A stretch of DNA of 64,000 bases from Caulobacter vibrioides OR37 (GCF_000372645.1 NZ_APMP01000016.1:1-64000), one strand, 5' to 3'. Shown: positions 1 through 8,396, numbered from the stretch's first letter. Made by a program: numbers and translations. The notes: generated from the letters alone by a model not told the origin.

Positions 1-2
1 GT

Positions 3-197
3 ACAATCGCCGACGAAGCCTATAACGACGTCATGCGCCTGGTCACTGCAACCCGCGGAGCGATCAACGGAATCATGGCGGAAGTTATCAACGGCCACAT
101 CCGCACCCACATGGTCGACCCCAACCGCGCGCCCAGCCAGAGCGAGCGAAACGCCGCGGACGAGTTGGTCAGTGTCCTGCGAACATATCTTAGGTGA
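3..197 (+). CDS. CsoR/RcnR/FrmR-family metal- or formaldehyde-responsive repressor, C-terminal part
   Basis: The window opens inside this gene; 64 codons and a TGA stop are visible. The stretch TRGAINGIMAEVINGHIRTH matches the second and third helices of the all-helical CsoR/RcnR/FrmR repressors, which bind operator DNA and release it on metal or formaldehyde binding. The two histidines of GHIRTH match RcnR/FrmR ligand positions. The cysteine that family members carry just before the conserved valine (C-x-x-V-L) appears to be replaced: the sequence reads Y-N-D-V-M, so sensing may differ. It ends four bases before the histidine kinase start, which suggests co-transcription. The N-terminus lies outside the window. 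Confidence 0.72.
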   Translation, partial: TIADEAYNDVMRLVTATRGAINGIMAEVINGHIRTHMVDPNRAPSQSERNAADELVSVLRTYLR

Positions 198-201
198 CGT
201 A

Positions 202-1392
202 ATGATGCCGCCTCACGCCAAAGCTCAGGGCGTTGACGAGCCGAACGCGCCCGCACACCCGAACCGGGCGCGCCGCTTTGCTCGGCCATGGGCATACTTT
301 GTCTCCCGCCTGGACCCGCGACCACAGGCCCTCTTCTCGCCGATGCTACCGATCTTCACGGCAGCACTCGCCATCGCCATCTTCATTTTCGACACGGTCA
401 CACCCTACGAAATCGCGGCCGCGAGCCTCCAGGTCGTGGTCGTCCTCCTGTCCCTGCGCTTTTGCCGGAAACAAGGCGTCATCTTCGTGTCGCTAGGCTG
501 TGCCGCGCTCAGCATCCTCAGCGCCGTACTTACCATCGTGAGCTATGTTCCAACCGCCGGGAGCACCTTCAGTCTCGGTGTCATCAACACGTCGATCAGT
601 CTGACTGCGATCGCAGCAACTGCTTACCTCGCGCTGGCTACCGAGACCGCCCGCCAGACGGCTGAACGCGCGCAAGCGCACCTCGCCCACGTGGCTCGTC
701 TGACAACACTTGGCGAGATTTCCGCCTCAATCGCTCACGAGCTGAACCAACCCCTGACGGCGGTCATCACGAATGCGAATGCCGCCACACGCTGGATCCG
801 CAGTGAGCCGCCAAATCCGCAGAAGGTCACGAGTTCGATCGAAAGCATCGTCGAGGACGCACGGCGCGCGAGTGAGATTATCGCTCGAATTAGAGCCCTG
901 ACCACACGCGCTGAACCCCAAAACGCATGGGTCGACATCAACGCGGTGATACAAGAGGTGCTTGTCCTCATCCAGTCTCAGTTGAACGAAAACCGCATCG
1001 TGGTCCGAGCTGAACTTAACAACGGCCTGCCGAGCGTCTTCGGTGACCGAATCCAATTACAGCAAGTCGTTCTCAACCTCATCGTCAACGCCATCGACGC
1101 AATCGGTGCTGCACAAGCAGACCCCCGAGAAATTCGCATTAGATCACGCAAGACACGGCCGAGTGGCGTCGAGGTCAGCATTGAGGACACCGGCGGCGGA
1201 CTGACTACGACTGATGTCAATCAGATCTTCGATGCATTCTTTTCGACGAAGACCGGGGGCATGGGCATCGGTCTCTCGATCTGCCGCTCGATCATTGAAG
1301 CTCATCATGGCCGCATCTGGGCCGAAAAGGGCGAGCCTTCAGGAGCCACCTTCCACTTCACGCTGCCTGGGACTCAGGAGGCAAACCAATGA
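202..1392 (+). CDS. Membrane sensor histidine kinase (HisKA/HATPase_c)
   Basis: A 396-residue sensor kinase. Hydrophobic segments at about residues 48-66, 70-87, 92-115 and 124-146 suggest a four-helix membrane sensor without a large periplasmic domain. It is followed by a dimerisation domain with the phospho-acceptor His near residue 179 (SIAHELNQPL) and an ATPase domain with NLIVNAIDA (N box), DTGGG (G1) and GMGIGLSI (G2). HELNQPL kinases usually pair with FixJ/LuxR-type regulators, and one follows with a 4-base ATGA overlap. The ATG at 202 was chosen because an AGGTG sequence precedes it and it lies just after the upstream stop. A GTG at 172 would overlap the previous gene. The signal is unknown. 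Confidence 0.9.
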   Translation: MMPPHAKAQGVDEPNAPAHPNRARRFARPWAYFVSRLDPRPQALFSPMLPIFTAALAIAIFIFDTVTPYEIAAASLQVVVVLLSLRFCRKQGVIFVSLGCAALSILSAVLTIVSYVPTAGSTFSLGVINTSISLTAIAATAYLALATETARQTAERAQAHLAHVARLTTLGEISASIAHELNQPLTAVITNANAATRWIRSEPPNPQKVTSSIESIVEDARRASEIIARIRALTTRAEPQNAWVDINAVIQEVLVLIQSQLNENRIVVRAELNNGLPSVFGDRIQLQQVVLNLIVNAIDAIGAAQADPREIRIRSRKTRPSGVEVSIEDTGGGLTTTDVNQIFDAFFSTKTGGMGIGLSICRSIIEAHHGRIWAEKGEPSGATFHFTLPGTQEANQ

Positions 1393-2048
1393 ACCTCGGC
1401 GCTCCAGCCACCCGCACTCAGAAATCAACCGTGGCGATCGTGGATGACGATCCGTCCGTCCGGAAAGCCATTAGCAATCTATGTGAATCCGAAGGGTTCG
1501 ACGTCGTGGCGTTCTCCTCTACGGCCGAATTCTTGCGCTGGTCGATTCCGGAGACACCCGTCTGCATGGTCTTGGACGTCCGCATGCCGGGCGAAAACGG
1601 GCTGGATTTTCAAGTCGAGCTAGCGAAGTCTCACGCTGAAATTCCGATCGTGTTTGTCACGGCGCACGGTGACATTCCCATGTCTGTCCGCGCCATGAAG
1701 GCTGGCGCCATCGAATTCCTGACAAAGCCGTTCAGGGATCAGGACCTCCTCGACGCCATCAACGGCGGCTTGGCGAAAAGTCGTATGCGCCGTAACGCGC
1801 TCGAGATGAATGCCGAATTGGAAGCTCGATACCAATCGCTGTCCAATCGCGAGCGAGAGGTGATGGATCTGATTACAAAGGGTCAACTCACGAAGCAGAT
1901 TGCGGCAACACTCAACCTTAGCGAAATCACCGTTAAGGTCTGCCGCCGGCAAATCATGACGAAGATGCAGGCGAATTCCATGCTCGACCTCGGACGCATG
2001 TCAGAGAAACTGGAAAGGATGAGAAGCGGACCCGCGGAGCTCCGGTAG
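1389..2048 (+). CDS. FixJ/LuxR-family response regulator
   Basis: A 219-residue transcription factor and the likely partner of the kinase it overlaps by four bases. The receiver domain (about 15-130) has the acidic triad near residues 19-21 (VDDD), the phospho-acceptor Asp63 (VLDVRMPG), a switch Thr in FVTAHGD and the Lys in LTKPF. A C-terminal LuxR-type helix-turn-helix (about 150-210) begins LSNREREVMDLI. This is the FixJ/NodW architecture, in which phosphorylation frees the output domain to activate promoters. Candidate targets are the neighbouring transcription units carrying ATATACC-type dyads, but that link is inference only. Confidence 0.92.
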   Translation: MNLGAPATRTQKSTVAIVDDDPSVRKAISNLCESEGFDVVAFSSTAEFLRWSIPETPVCMVLDVRMPGENGLDFQVELAKSHAEIPIVFVTAHGDIPMSVRAMKAGAIEFLTKPFRDQDLLDAINGGLAKSRMRRNALEMNAELEARYQSLSNREREVMDLITKGQLTKQIAATLNLSEITVKVCRRQIMTKMQANSMLDLGRMSEKLERMRSGPAELR

Positions 2049-2077
2049 AAGAAGCCACGGTCGGATCGCTGCTGCTC

Positions 2078-2093
2078 GATATACCCGAGGATA
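2078..2093. promoter_or_regulatory. ATATACC-type dyad (imperfect), upstream of the 2165 gene
   Basis: The sequence GATATACCCGAGGATA lies about 70 bases before the next gene. It shares the core ATATACCCGAG with a perfect palindrome at 2792-2811 and resembles another dyad at 6761-6776. It may be an operator for a regulator encoded in this accessory region. Confidence 0.4.
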
Positions 2094-2164
2094 GTTGTGC
2101 GACGAGCTGATTTGTCGCAACGCTCTATCGGAGTCGTACCTCCGAGAAGAAAAGGGCGGAGATC

Positions 2165-2749
2165 GTGCCCCACACCGCCACGTTAGGACATAGGGCCCAA
2201 GCGATCCTGGCGGTGTTCGCACAGCTCCACAAGAGCGCCGGCGATACTCTGAGATACGACGAGATCACCGATTATATTGGCGACGCTCACGTCCGAAAAC
2301 TCGGTCAGCAAGAGCTGACTCGCGAAGGCCTCGTTGTTGAACACCAATATACGCTTGAACTCACCTCGACCGGCCGAGCGGCGATCACCTCGCTATTCGG
2401 GCCGAGCGGCCGACTCGTTCCCAGGCTTTTGAACGGGATCGAAACAACGACGATCAACAACCATAAGATCAAGGCTTGGCCACGAGAACCTGATAGTCCG
2501 AGCATCCGCTACGTCGTGAAGCGCTTTGCGTTAAAGCTCGCAATACTTCTCGTCTTTGCCCTTGCGCAAATACCGTCGCGATGGGGGTTCGGTTACGCCT
2601 TCGTCGCTTTGACGGCGTTATCGGGCATGATCTGCATTGGTCTGGCGCTCGTGCGTCGTGAGGCCTGGACGCTCGCGCGCCTGAACTACTGGCACGAAGC
2701 CGTCGCGTTTCTTGCTCTTGCATTGAGCGGCTGGACTACGATGCGCTGA
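2165..2749 (+). CDS. Hypothetical protein: wHTH-like N-terminus and C-terminal membrane segments
   Basis: A 194-residue protein I do not recognise. The first ~85 residues look like a winged-helix domain: an amphipathic helix (AQAILAVFAQLHK), a second helix region, then EGLVVEHQYTLELTSTGRA, which is typical of a wing followed by a final helix. Residues ~118-190 hold about three hydrophobic segments (LALKLAILLVFALAQ, YAFVALTALSGMICIGLAL, EAVAFLALALSG). The start is a GTG at 2165. It stands alone between the two-component pair and the ABC transporter and has an ATATACC-type site upstream. A membrane-tethered regulator is one possibility, but no function is claimed. Confidence 0.6.
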   Translation: MPHTATLGHRAQAILAVFAQLHKSAGDTLRYDEITDYIGDAHVRKLGQQELTREGLVVEHQYTLELTSTGRAAITSLFGPSGRLVPRLLNGIETTTINNHKIKAWPREPDSPSIRYVVKRFALKLAILLVFALAQIPSRWGFGYAFVALTALSGMICIGLALVRREAWTLARLNYWHEAVAFLALALSGWTTMR

Positions 2750-2791
2750 ACACCGGCGAATCCGCGCGGCGGACGGCCAAAGCGCCACGCC

Positions 2792-2811
2792 GAATATACC
2801 CGAGTATATTC
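2792..2811. promoter_or_regulatory. Perfect palindromic operator-like site GAATATAC-N4-GTATATTC
   Basis: An 8-base perfect inverted repeat with a CCGA spacer, 236 bases before the ABC permease start in a 298-base gap without genes. This is the best formed of the ATATACC-type dyads in the first 7 kb and is probably an operator for a dimeric regulator. Confidence 0.55.
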
Positions 2812-2837
2812 TTCAGACACTTTTCGAGCGAAGAACG

Positions 2838-2852
2838 CCTCCGGGTATAAGT
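2838..2852. promoter_or_regulatory. ATATACC-like half-site on the complementary strand
   Basis: CCTCCGGGTATAAGT is the reverse complement of a TTATACCCGGAGG-like half-site. It lies about 30 bases downstream of the perfect dyad, so the ABC operon may carry two adjacent operator sites. The second is degenerate and could be chance. Confidence 0.25.
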
Positions 2853-3046
2853 AGCGCAAACAACGATCGCACTCTATAGACACAGCAAATCTGCTTGGCG
2901 GGAATCGTCTAGCCTCGCTTGAGCAGTTCTAGGAAACCGAACGATGCCGAACGACGGTAGTCGACAGCTTACGCCGCCACGGACGTTTCGCCGAGCCTAG
3001 ACAAGAGCTCGCTCGTGACGGCCGGCACGGCTGACACGAGGGCGCC

Positions 3047-4804
3047 ATGGTCTTTCATTCCAGGAGTGACGGCAAACACCGCCATTTCGATAGGAGCTTG
3101 GCGCCTCGTCTCGCCGGGCCAAGTTGGGCAGACCTCGCCGCCATAGCCCTTCTGCTAGTCATCGCATTGCTCGTCATCGTCGGGGTTGGCCAAATGCGCC
3201 AACCGCTGACGGCTCTCAATGCCGCGCCCGTCGACCTTCAGCTCCTGCACCTTCCTGAATATGCGCTTCTCTCGACCCTGCGCATGTTCGGGGCACTTGC
3301 GGCATCTCTGATATTCACTCTGACTGTTGCGACCCTCGCAGCAAAGAGCCGCAAAGCCGAACTGATCATCGTTCCTGCTCTCGACATTCTACAGTCGGTT
3401 CCGGTGCTCGGCTTTCTGACGTTCACCGTCATGTTCTTCATGAACTTGTTTCCTGGGCGCCAGCTTGGGGTCGAGTGCGCCGCGATTTTTGCGATCTTCA
3501 CAAGCCAAGCCTGGAACATGGCGTTCAGCTTCTACCAGTCGCTTCGCACGGTCCCGAAGGATCTCGATGAGGTAAGCAGGCAGTTTGGCTTTTCGTCCTG
3601 GCGCAGATTTGTGCGCCTCGAGCTTCCGTTCGCCATGCCAGGTCTGGTCTGGAACGCCATGATGTCGATGTCGGGAGGATGGTTCTTTGTTGTCGCCTCG
3701 GAAGCGATCGCGGTTGGCAACACGACGATCGCATTGCCCGGTATCGGCTCCTGGTTGGCGCTCGCAATTGAGCGGAAAGATTTCGGCGCTGTCGCCTGGG
3801 CAGTCTTCGCAATGGCCGTCGTCATCGTCCTCTACGACCAGCTCATATTCCGGCCAATCGTCGCTTGGGCTGACAAGTTCAGATTCGAGCAAACCGCGTC
3901 GCGTGAACGACCGCGCTCCTGGGTATACGACCTCGCACGCCGCACGCGCCTTCTGCCGTCGATCATCGAGCTTCTGCTGGTGGCTGGCCGAACCCTGAGT
4001 GCGCTGAGCTGGTCGGCCCCACCTCGACGTCAAACGCTCCACCCCAATAAACACATCATTCGTGTCCCCGACGGCCTCTGGATCGGTTTCATCGCCGTGG
4101 TCTGCTTCGGCGCCTCGCTCTGGCTGCTGCGCTTTATTTCGACATCCCTGACAGCGGCGGACATCATATCAATTGTTGGCCTGGGCTTTGCGACCTTGGT
4201 TCGCGTCGCCGTCCTCATTGCGATCGCCAGCATCATTTGGGTGCCGATCGGCGTGTGGATCGGATTACGGCCGACCTGGTCCGAGCGCCTGCAACCCGTC
4301 GCCCAATTCCTGGCCGCCTTCCCGGCCAATGTGCTGTTTCCCTTCGCGGTCGTGATCATCATCGGGCTGAGGCTTGATCCGAACATCTGGCTTTCGCCGC
4401 TCATGATTCTGGGCACGCAATGGTACATTCTCTTCAATGTCATTGCTGGAGCTAGCGCACTTCCTAACGATCTGAGGGAAGCGGCGCGGACGTTTAACAT
4501 GCGCGGCCTGCAATGGTGGCGCCAAGTCGCCTTGCCCGGCATTTTTCCCTACTTCGTGACCGGCGCGCTCACGGCGTCAGGCGGGTCGTGGAACGCCAGC
4601 ATCGTCGCCGAATCCGTTTCCTGGGGCGACAAACGTCTGCAGGCCACTGGTCTCGGCTCCTTCATCGCCGACGCGACCGCTGCTGGCGACCTGCCGCGGG
4701 TCGCCGTCGGCATCGTCGTGATGTCGGCCTTCGTCGTCACCCTCAATCGCACGCTTTGGCGCCCACTCTATCGGTACGCCGAGCGCCGGCTGCGCTTCGA
4801 TTAA
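3047..4804 (+). CDS. ABC transporter permease, two fused permease domains (NitT/TauT type)
   Basis: A 585-residue inner-membrane protein made of two tandem binding-protein-dependent transport permease domains (about residues 25-290 and 340-585). Each half has several hydrophobic helices and an EAA-type coupling loop: DEVSRQFGFSSWRRFVRLEL in the first and REAARTFNMRGLQWW in the second. Members of this family normally supply one domain per polypeptide and dimerise; here a single chain supplies both. The ATPase gene follows after 15 bases. The substrate is unknown. Nitrate/sulfonate/taurine-type importers are the nearest class, but no periplasmic binding protein is encoded nearby. Confidence 0.88.
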   Translation: MVFHSRSDGKHRHFDRSLAPRLAGPSWADLAAIALLLVIALLVIVGVGQMRQPLTALNAAPVDLQLLHLPEYALLSTLRMFGALAASLIFTLTVATLAAKSRKAELIIVPALDILQSVPVLGFLTFTVMFFMNLFPGRQLGVECAAIFAIFTSQAWNMAFSFYQSLRTVPKDLDEVSRQFGFSSWRRFVRLELPFAMPGLVWNAMMSMSGGWFFVVASEAIAVGNTTIALPGIGSWLALAIERKDFGAVAWAVFAMAVVIVLYDQLIFRPIVAWADKFRFEQTASRERPRSWVYDLARRTRLLPSIIELLLVAGRTLSALSWSAPPRRQTLHPNKHIIRVPDGLWIGFIAVVCFGASLWLLRFISTSLTAADIISIVGLGFATLVRVAVLIAIASIIWVPIGVWIGLRPTWSERLQPVAQFLAAFPANVLFPFAVVIIIGLRLDPNIWLSPLMILGTQWYILFNVIAGASALPNDLREAARTFNMRGLQWWRQVALPGIFPYFVTGALTASGGSWNASIVAESVSWGDKRLQATGLGSFIADATAAGDLPRVAVGIVVMSAFVVTLNRTLWRPLYRYAERRLRFD

Positions 4805-4819
4805 GAGGAGGATCAGTTC

Positions 4820-6125
4820 ATGGTTGTCATTGAGAGCCGCAATTTAGTCGAAGTGCAGAAAGTCCGCCAGGTCTACGGAAAGTCCGGGGGACCCGATTTG
4901 CTGGTCCTCGACGACGTTGATCTCACCCTCAAAGAGAATGAAATCGTCGGGCTGCTCGGCCGATCCGGCTCCGGCAAATCGACGCTGCTCCGGTCCATTG
5001 CCGGCCTCGTGACGCCGACACAGGGCGTCATTGAGTTTCCCAAAATCGAAGACGGACAGCGCGCCACCGTTTCGATGGTATTTCAAACCTTCGCGCTTTT
5101 TCCATGGCTCACGGTCTTACAGAACGTTGAAGTCGGCCTCGAGGCGAAGAACGTGCCCCCGACTGACCGACGCAAGCGCGCGTTGGCGGCGATCGACCTC
5201 ATCGGCTTGGACGGTTTCGAAAGCGCTTATCCGAAAGAGCTGTCGGGCGGCATGCGCCAACGCGTCGGCTTGGCGCGAGCATTGGTTGTCGATCCGGACA
5301 TCCTGCTCATGGACGAACCATTCTCTGCCCTTGACGTGCTAACCGCGGAAACGCTGCGCACGGATCTTCTCGACCTTTGGTCCGAAGGGCGCATGCCAAT
5401 TCAAATCGATCCTGATCGTCACCCACAATATCGAAGAGGCGGTGCTGATGTGTGACCGCATCTTGCTCTTTTCCTCAAATCCCGGGCGCGTCATCGGCGA
5501 AATCAAGGTGGAGATTCCGCAGCCACGCAACCGACAGGACCCGACCTTCCGTGCGCTGGTCGAACAGATCTACGTCCGCATGACGCAAAAGAACGACGAC
5601 AGTCAGCCCCGAGACGGCCTCTTTCCGGGATCCGGCATAGGGATGGCTCTTCCTGTTGTTTCGACGAATGCGTTGGCCGGTCTGATCGAGGCCATAAATG
5701 CAGAACCCAATAACGGCCGAGCCGATCTGCCCGAACTTGCGAGCGGTCTCCTCTATGAGACCGACGATCTATTTCCGATAGCAGAGGTTCTGCAGTTGCT
5801 CCGCTTCGCCGAATTGGTAGGTGGGGACATCAAACTTCTTCCGGCGGGCAGACGCTATGCACTGGCCGATGTCGATGAACGCAAGAAGATCTTTGCGCAG
5901 CAGCTTCTCAGTTATGTGCCCCTGGCCGCACACATCCGGCGCGTCCTCGACGATCGCCCAAGTCACAAATCCCAAGCCCGGCGTTTTCACGACGAGCTCG
6001 AAGACTTCATGTCCGAAAGCTACGCCAGCCGAACACTTAAGGCAGTGACGCAATGGGCACGATACGCGGAGGTCTTTGCCTACCACGAAACCACCGATCT
6101 GTTCAGTCTCGATGACCCAACTTAG
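4820..6125 (+). pseudogene. ABC transporter ATPase with AAA-associated C-terminal domain, frameshifted
   Basis: An AGGAGG sequence precedes the ATG at 4820. The first frame (4820-5455) encodes Walker A (GRSGSGKST), signature LSGGMRQRV and Walker B ([11 protein letters not shown]), then runs out of frame. The second frame, read from about 5402 to 6125, carries the H-loop ([10 protein letters not shown]) and the C-terminal helical AAA-associated domain of nitrate/sulfonate-type ATPases. The break lies at 5398-5405, where CCAATTCAAATCG would read CCA-ATC-AAA-TCG (P-I-K-S) if one T were removed. A single-base insertion (or sequencing error) therefore splits a gene of about 434 codons. If real, the importer is probably inactive unless the frame is corrected. 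Confidence 0.85.
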
Positions 6126-6896
6126 ACGAAAACCGACCAGACACCGTAAGCAACACAGAGTCGCGCCTTGAATTTGGCGACGCATCCCGCACTTTGGGAG
6201 CATGTTATGACCAGCTATATTCGTATTGCGCGCAACTTAGCGACCGGCACTAGGCAAGCGCTATTTTCGTTCTTTGAGCCACAGTTACGCACGCTCTGTA
6301 CAGCTCAGGTCAACACCCCGAATACAGTTCCACAACGGTGCGCGCGCGACGGTTTCGATTCCGCCCAGCGACTGGCGCGGTCCTCCCTTGGATCAGATTT
6401 CTACGACCGCGAGCCACCAAGACGTTCCGGCAACACGGGCCGGCGCGCCCGAGCAGGCCGTCGCCCCGTCCGATTACAGCTTTGGCTGGCAGGCGTCGTG
6501 CTGGCGAGTGCGGACCGTCTCTGTCATGCAACGCTGTGGCTGTACCGTCGCCGCTTGGTCGACGCACGCTTTACCAAGGCAACGCTCCGAGCTGCACATC
6601 GCATTCGCGCCTGGGGATTCAAGCTTGCATTTCGATGAGGCGCCGCAAGGCGGAAAGCTGCCATCTTGTGCGAGGTCATCATGGTTTCCGGGCCTGGTAT
6701 TGGCACGCACGGCAACCTCGACCGCTCTTCTCGCACAGGCGGTTCGCATACAACCGCACAATATACCTCGGTATACGACTTGGTGCCCTCGGGAGGGCTA
6801 GCTAAATCGCGGGAAGGAATTGAAATCAATGCAACCCTATGAACGGTGGCACTCGACAGTTCATAGGCTCTCTGAACGTTTGAGGCTGCTCGATAC
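6126..6896. other. 771-base stretch without a supportable gene
   Basis: Several overlapping open frames exist on both strands, but none has recognisable domains, consistent codon use or a good ribosome-binding site. The stretch contains an ATATACC-type dyad at 6761-6776 and may hold decayed coding sequence or the PilZ gene's control region. Nothing else is claimed. Confidence 0.5.
6761..6776. promoter_or_regulatory. ATATACC-type dyad ATATAC-N4-GTATAC upstream of the PilZ gene
   Basis: ATATACCTCGGTATAC is an inverted repeat with 5 of 6 arm positions paired and a 4-base spacer. It resembles the perfect dyad at 2792-2811 and lies about 120 bases before the PilZ start, so the two units may be co-regulated. 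Confidence 0.4.
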
Positions 6897-7187
6897 ATGA
6901 GCAATCCGATAAACAATTCCAGCGGTCGGCGGGATGTCCCTGCAAACGATCGCCGCAACTCTCCGCGCCGGCGCACACTCCTCGCAGGCCGAATAATTTT
7001 CAATCAGCAATCCTCGGTCATCAATTGCATGGTGCGAAATGTTTCGGAGTCCGGCGCCCGTCTCGAAGTCGAGCCCTCGATCCACATCCCGGACAAGTTT
7101 GAGCTGGACGTACCGAGTGCCGGCATAACGATGTCATGCCGCATAATCTGGCGCCGCGGGAATCTCATCGGAGTTTCAAGAGAATGA
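6897..7187 (+). CDS. PilZ-domain protein
   Basis: A 96-residue protein that is essentially a single PilZ domain, the fold that binds cyclic di-GMP in the cytoplasm. It has an arginine-rich lead (DRRNSPRRR, matching the RxxxR motif) and the NVSESGARLEV segment (N/D-x-S-x-x-G), followed by beta-strand-like sequence ending with IIWRRGNLIGV. There is no effector domain, so it would act through a partner. It follows the gene-poor stretch with the 6761 dyad. The start is the ATG at 6897. Confidence 0.85.
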   Translation: MSNPINNSSGRRDVPANDRRNSPRRRTLLAGRIIFNQQSSVINCMVRNVSESGARLEVEPSIHIPDKFELDVPSAGITMSCRIIWRRGNLIGVSRE

Positions 7188-7304
7188 GCACGCCTAAAGT
7201 GGTCTGATACGGCGAGCAGGTAAGAGCGCCTCATCCCTCAGCGCCTGTGCATTCTCAGCAAGCCAGCGCAACAAGATGAAAGCGATCACGATAGGGATTC
7301 GACA

Positions 7305-7544
7305 GTGAGTGCTACGCAAATAACGCTTGTTGCAAATCTTTTCACCATGATCGTCGTCGTTATTGCCGCCATAAAGCGCCCGATTCCAAGTTACATTGCC
7401 TTGGCTACATTGTCCGTCATCGTCTCGATTGTATGTGGGTACGAGGTAATTACGGGAAAGGCCACGATATTTGCGACGTTGGCCACCTTCGCTCTGGTTA
7501 TCCTCATAATGATCCGAATAAGTCTAAATAAGTTGCGCCGCTAG
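7305..7544 (+). CDS. Small hydrophobic membrane protein, unknown
   Basis: A 79-residue protein with three likely membrane helices (about 8-24, 28-48 and 53-73) and a short basic C-terminus (SLNKLRR). I do not recognise it. The start is a GTG at 7305, and no strong ribosome-binding site is visible, so the call is moderate. It lies between the PilZ gene and the excisionase-like gene inside the lower-GC accessory region. Confidence 0.5.
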   Translation: MSATQITLVANLFTMIVVVIAAIKRPIPSYIALATLSVIVSIVCGYEVITGKATIFATLATFALVILIMIRISLNKLRR

Positions 7545-7895
7545 GCAATCTCTTCTCGAATGCGGCCGGGTAGGCTGACGAGGCCGCCCCCAAGACACGC
7601 AATATCACGGATCGGCGCCGACCGATTGGCGTGAAGGCAGGATGGGCCAAGAGGTCCGGGTGGCATGTCTCGTACGATGGCCATCCGATTTCTAACCTCG
7701 CCCATCCTGCGGCCCCATCGCAATCAACAACGACTTCCCACAAGCCGCATCAACTCTCATCTTGCTCGTGCGCCATCGTGACAAGCCGGGACGAGCACCT
7801 CCACAATGTGACGGAGACATGCGCAGGCTTCCGCTCGATGCGCGACCGGTGACCAAATCCCGGGTCATAGTCTTGGATTTACGACGGAGGTGCAG
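7545..7895. other. 351-base intergenic stretch with an 11-base inverted repeat
   Basis: No gene is supported here. GCAGGATGGGC at 7637-7647 is repeated as its exact reverse complement at 7700-7710, with 52 bases between. Being close to the excisionase-like gene and the island edge, it might be an arm-type or regulatory site, but this is speculative. Confidence 0.35.
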
Positions 7896-8126
7896 ATGGC
7901 CGAAGAGAAATTTCTGACCACCGAAGAGGTCTCCGAGCGATACCGCGGTCAGATCTCTGTCGGCACCCTTCGCAATTGGCGAGCACAGCGCGTCGGTCCG
8001 CCATACATCAAAATCGGCAAGTCGGTGCTTTACCCCGTGCCTGGACTCGAGGATTGGGACAAAAAGAATCTCGTGATCTGCCGTGCTTCGCATAAACTCA
8101 TTGAGACAGAGGCTGAACGAAAGTGA
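7896..8126 (+). CDS. AlpA/excisionase-like helix-turn-helix protein
   Basis: A 76-residue DNA-binding protein of the MerR-like/HTH_17 excisionase type. FLTTEEVSERYRG begins the first helix, GTLRNWRAQRVGP is the recognition-helix region, and GPPYIKIGKSVLYPVPGLEDW is the characteristic wing. Such proteins direct excision or regulate an integrase in prophages and genomic islands. The ATG at 7896 follows a clear CGGAGG. It is the last gene before the radC remnant, which suits an element boundary. No integrase gene is visible in the window. Confidence 0.75.
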   Translation: MAEEKFLTTEEVSERYRGQISVGTLRNWRAQRVGPPYIKIGKSVLYPVPGLEDWDKKNLVICRASHKLIETEAERK

Positions 8127-8237
8127 ATGTCACGCAACTTCACGATCTACCGACCCCAAACTCATACCCCCGCCCCCTCGGGCATTACCAGAAACCATCA
8201 TTAATTCAATAGGTTACCGCATGCGACGCGGTTGATC

Positions 8238-8396
8238 CACAACCACCCCTCCGGCGACCCGACGCCGTCGCGGCCCGACATCGACATGACCCGGCAGATC
8301 GTCGAGGCCGGCAAGGCCCTGAAGATCGCCGTCCACGACCATCTGGTCGTCGGCCGCGAGGGCGTGGCCAGCTTCAAGGCGCTGGGGCTGATCTGA
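8238..8396 (+). pseudogene. radC: radC 3'-terminal remnant
   Basis: A 52-codon open stretch ending in TGA encodes the last part of the RadC JAB/MPN metalloprotease-like domain: [16 protein letters not shown] with its metal-ligand histidines, [10 protein letters not shown], and the usual end SFKALGLI. Everything upstream of HNHPSG is missing. The preceding bases (ATRLI) do not match the spacing expected for RadC and may belong to the junction. The gene was cut here, most simply by integration of the lower-GC DNA to its left. The rest of radC may lie beyond the other end of that insertion. Confidence 0.85.

Noticed and set aside
6168..6805. Overlapping open frames between the ATPase and PilZ genes
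   Set aside because: None has a recognisable domain, a good ribosome-binding site or consistent codon usage; several overlap each other on the same strand.
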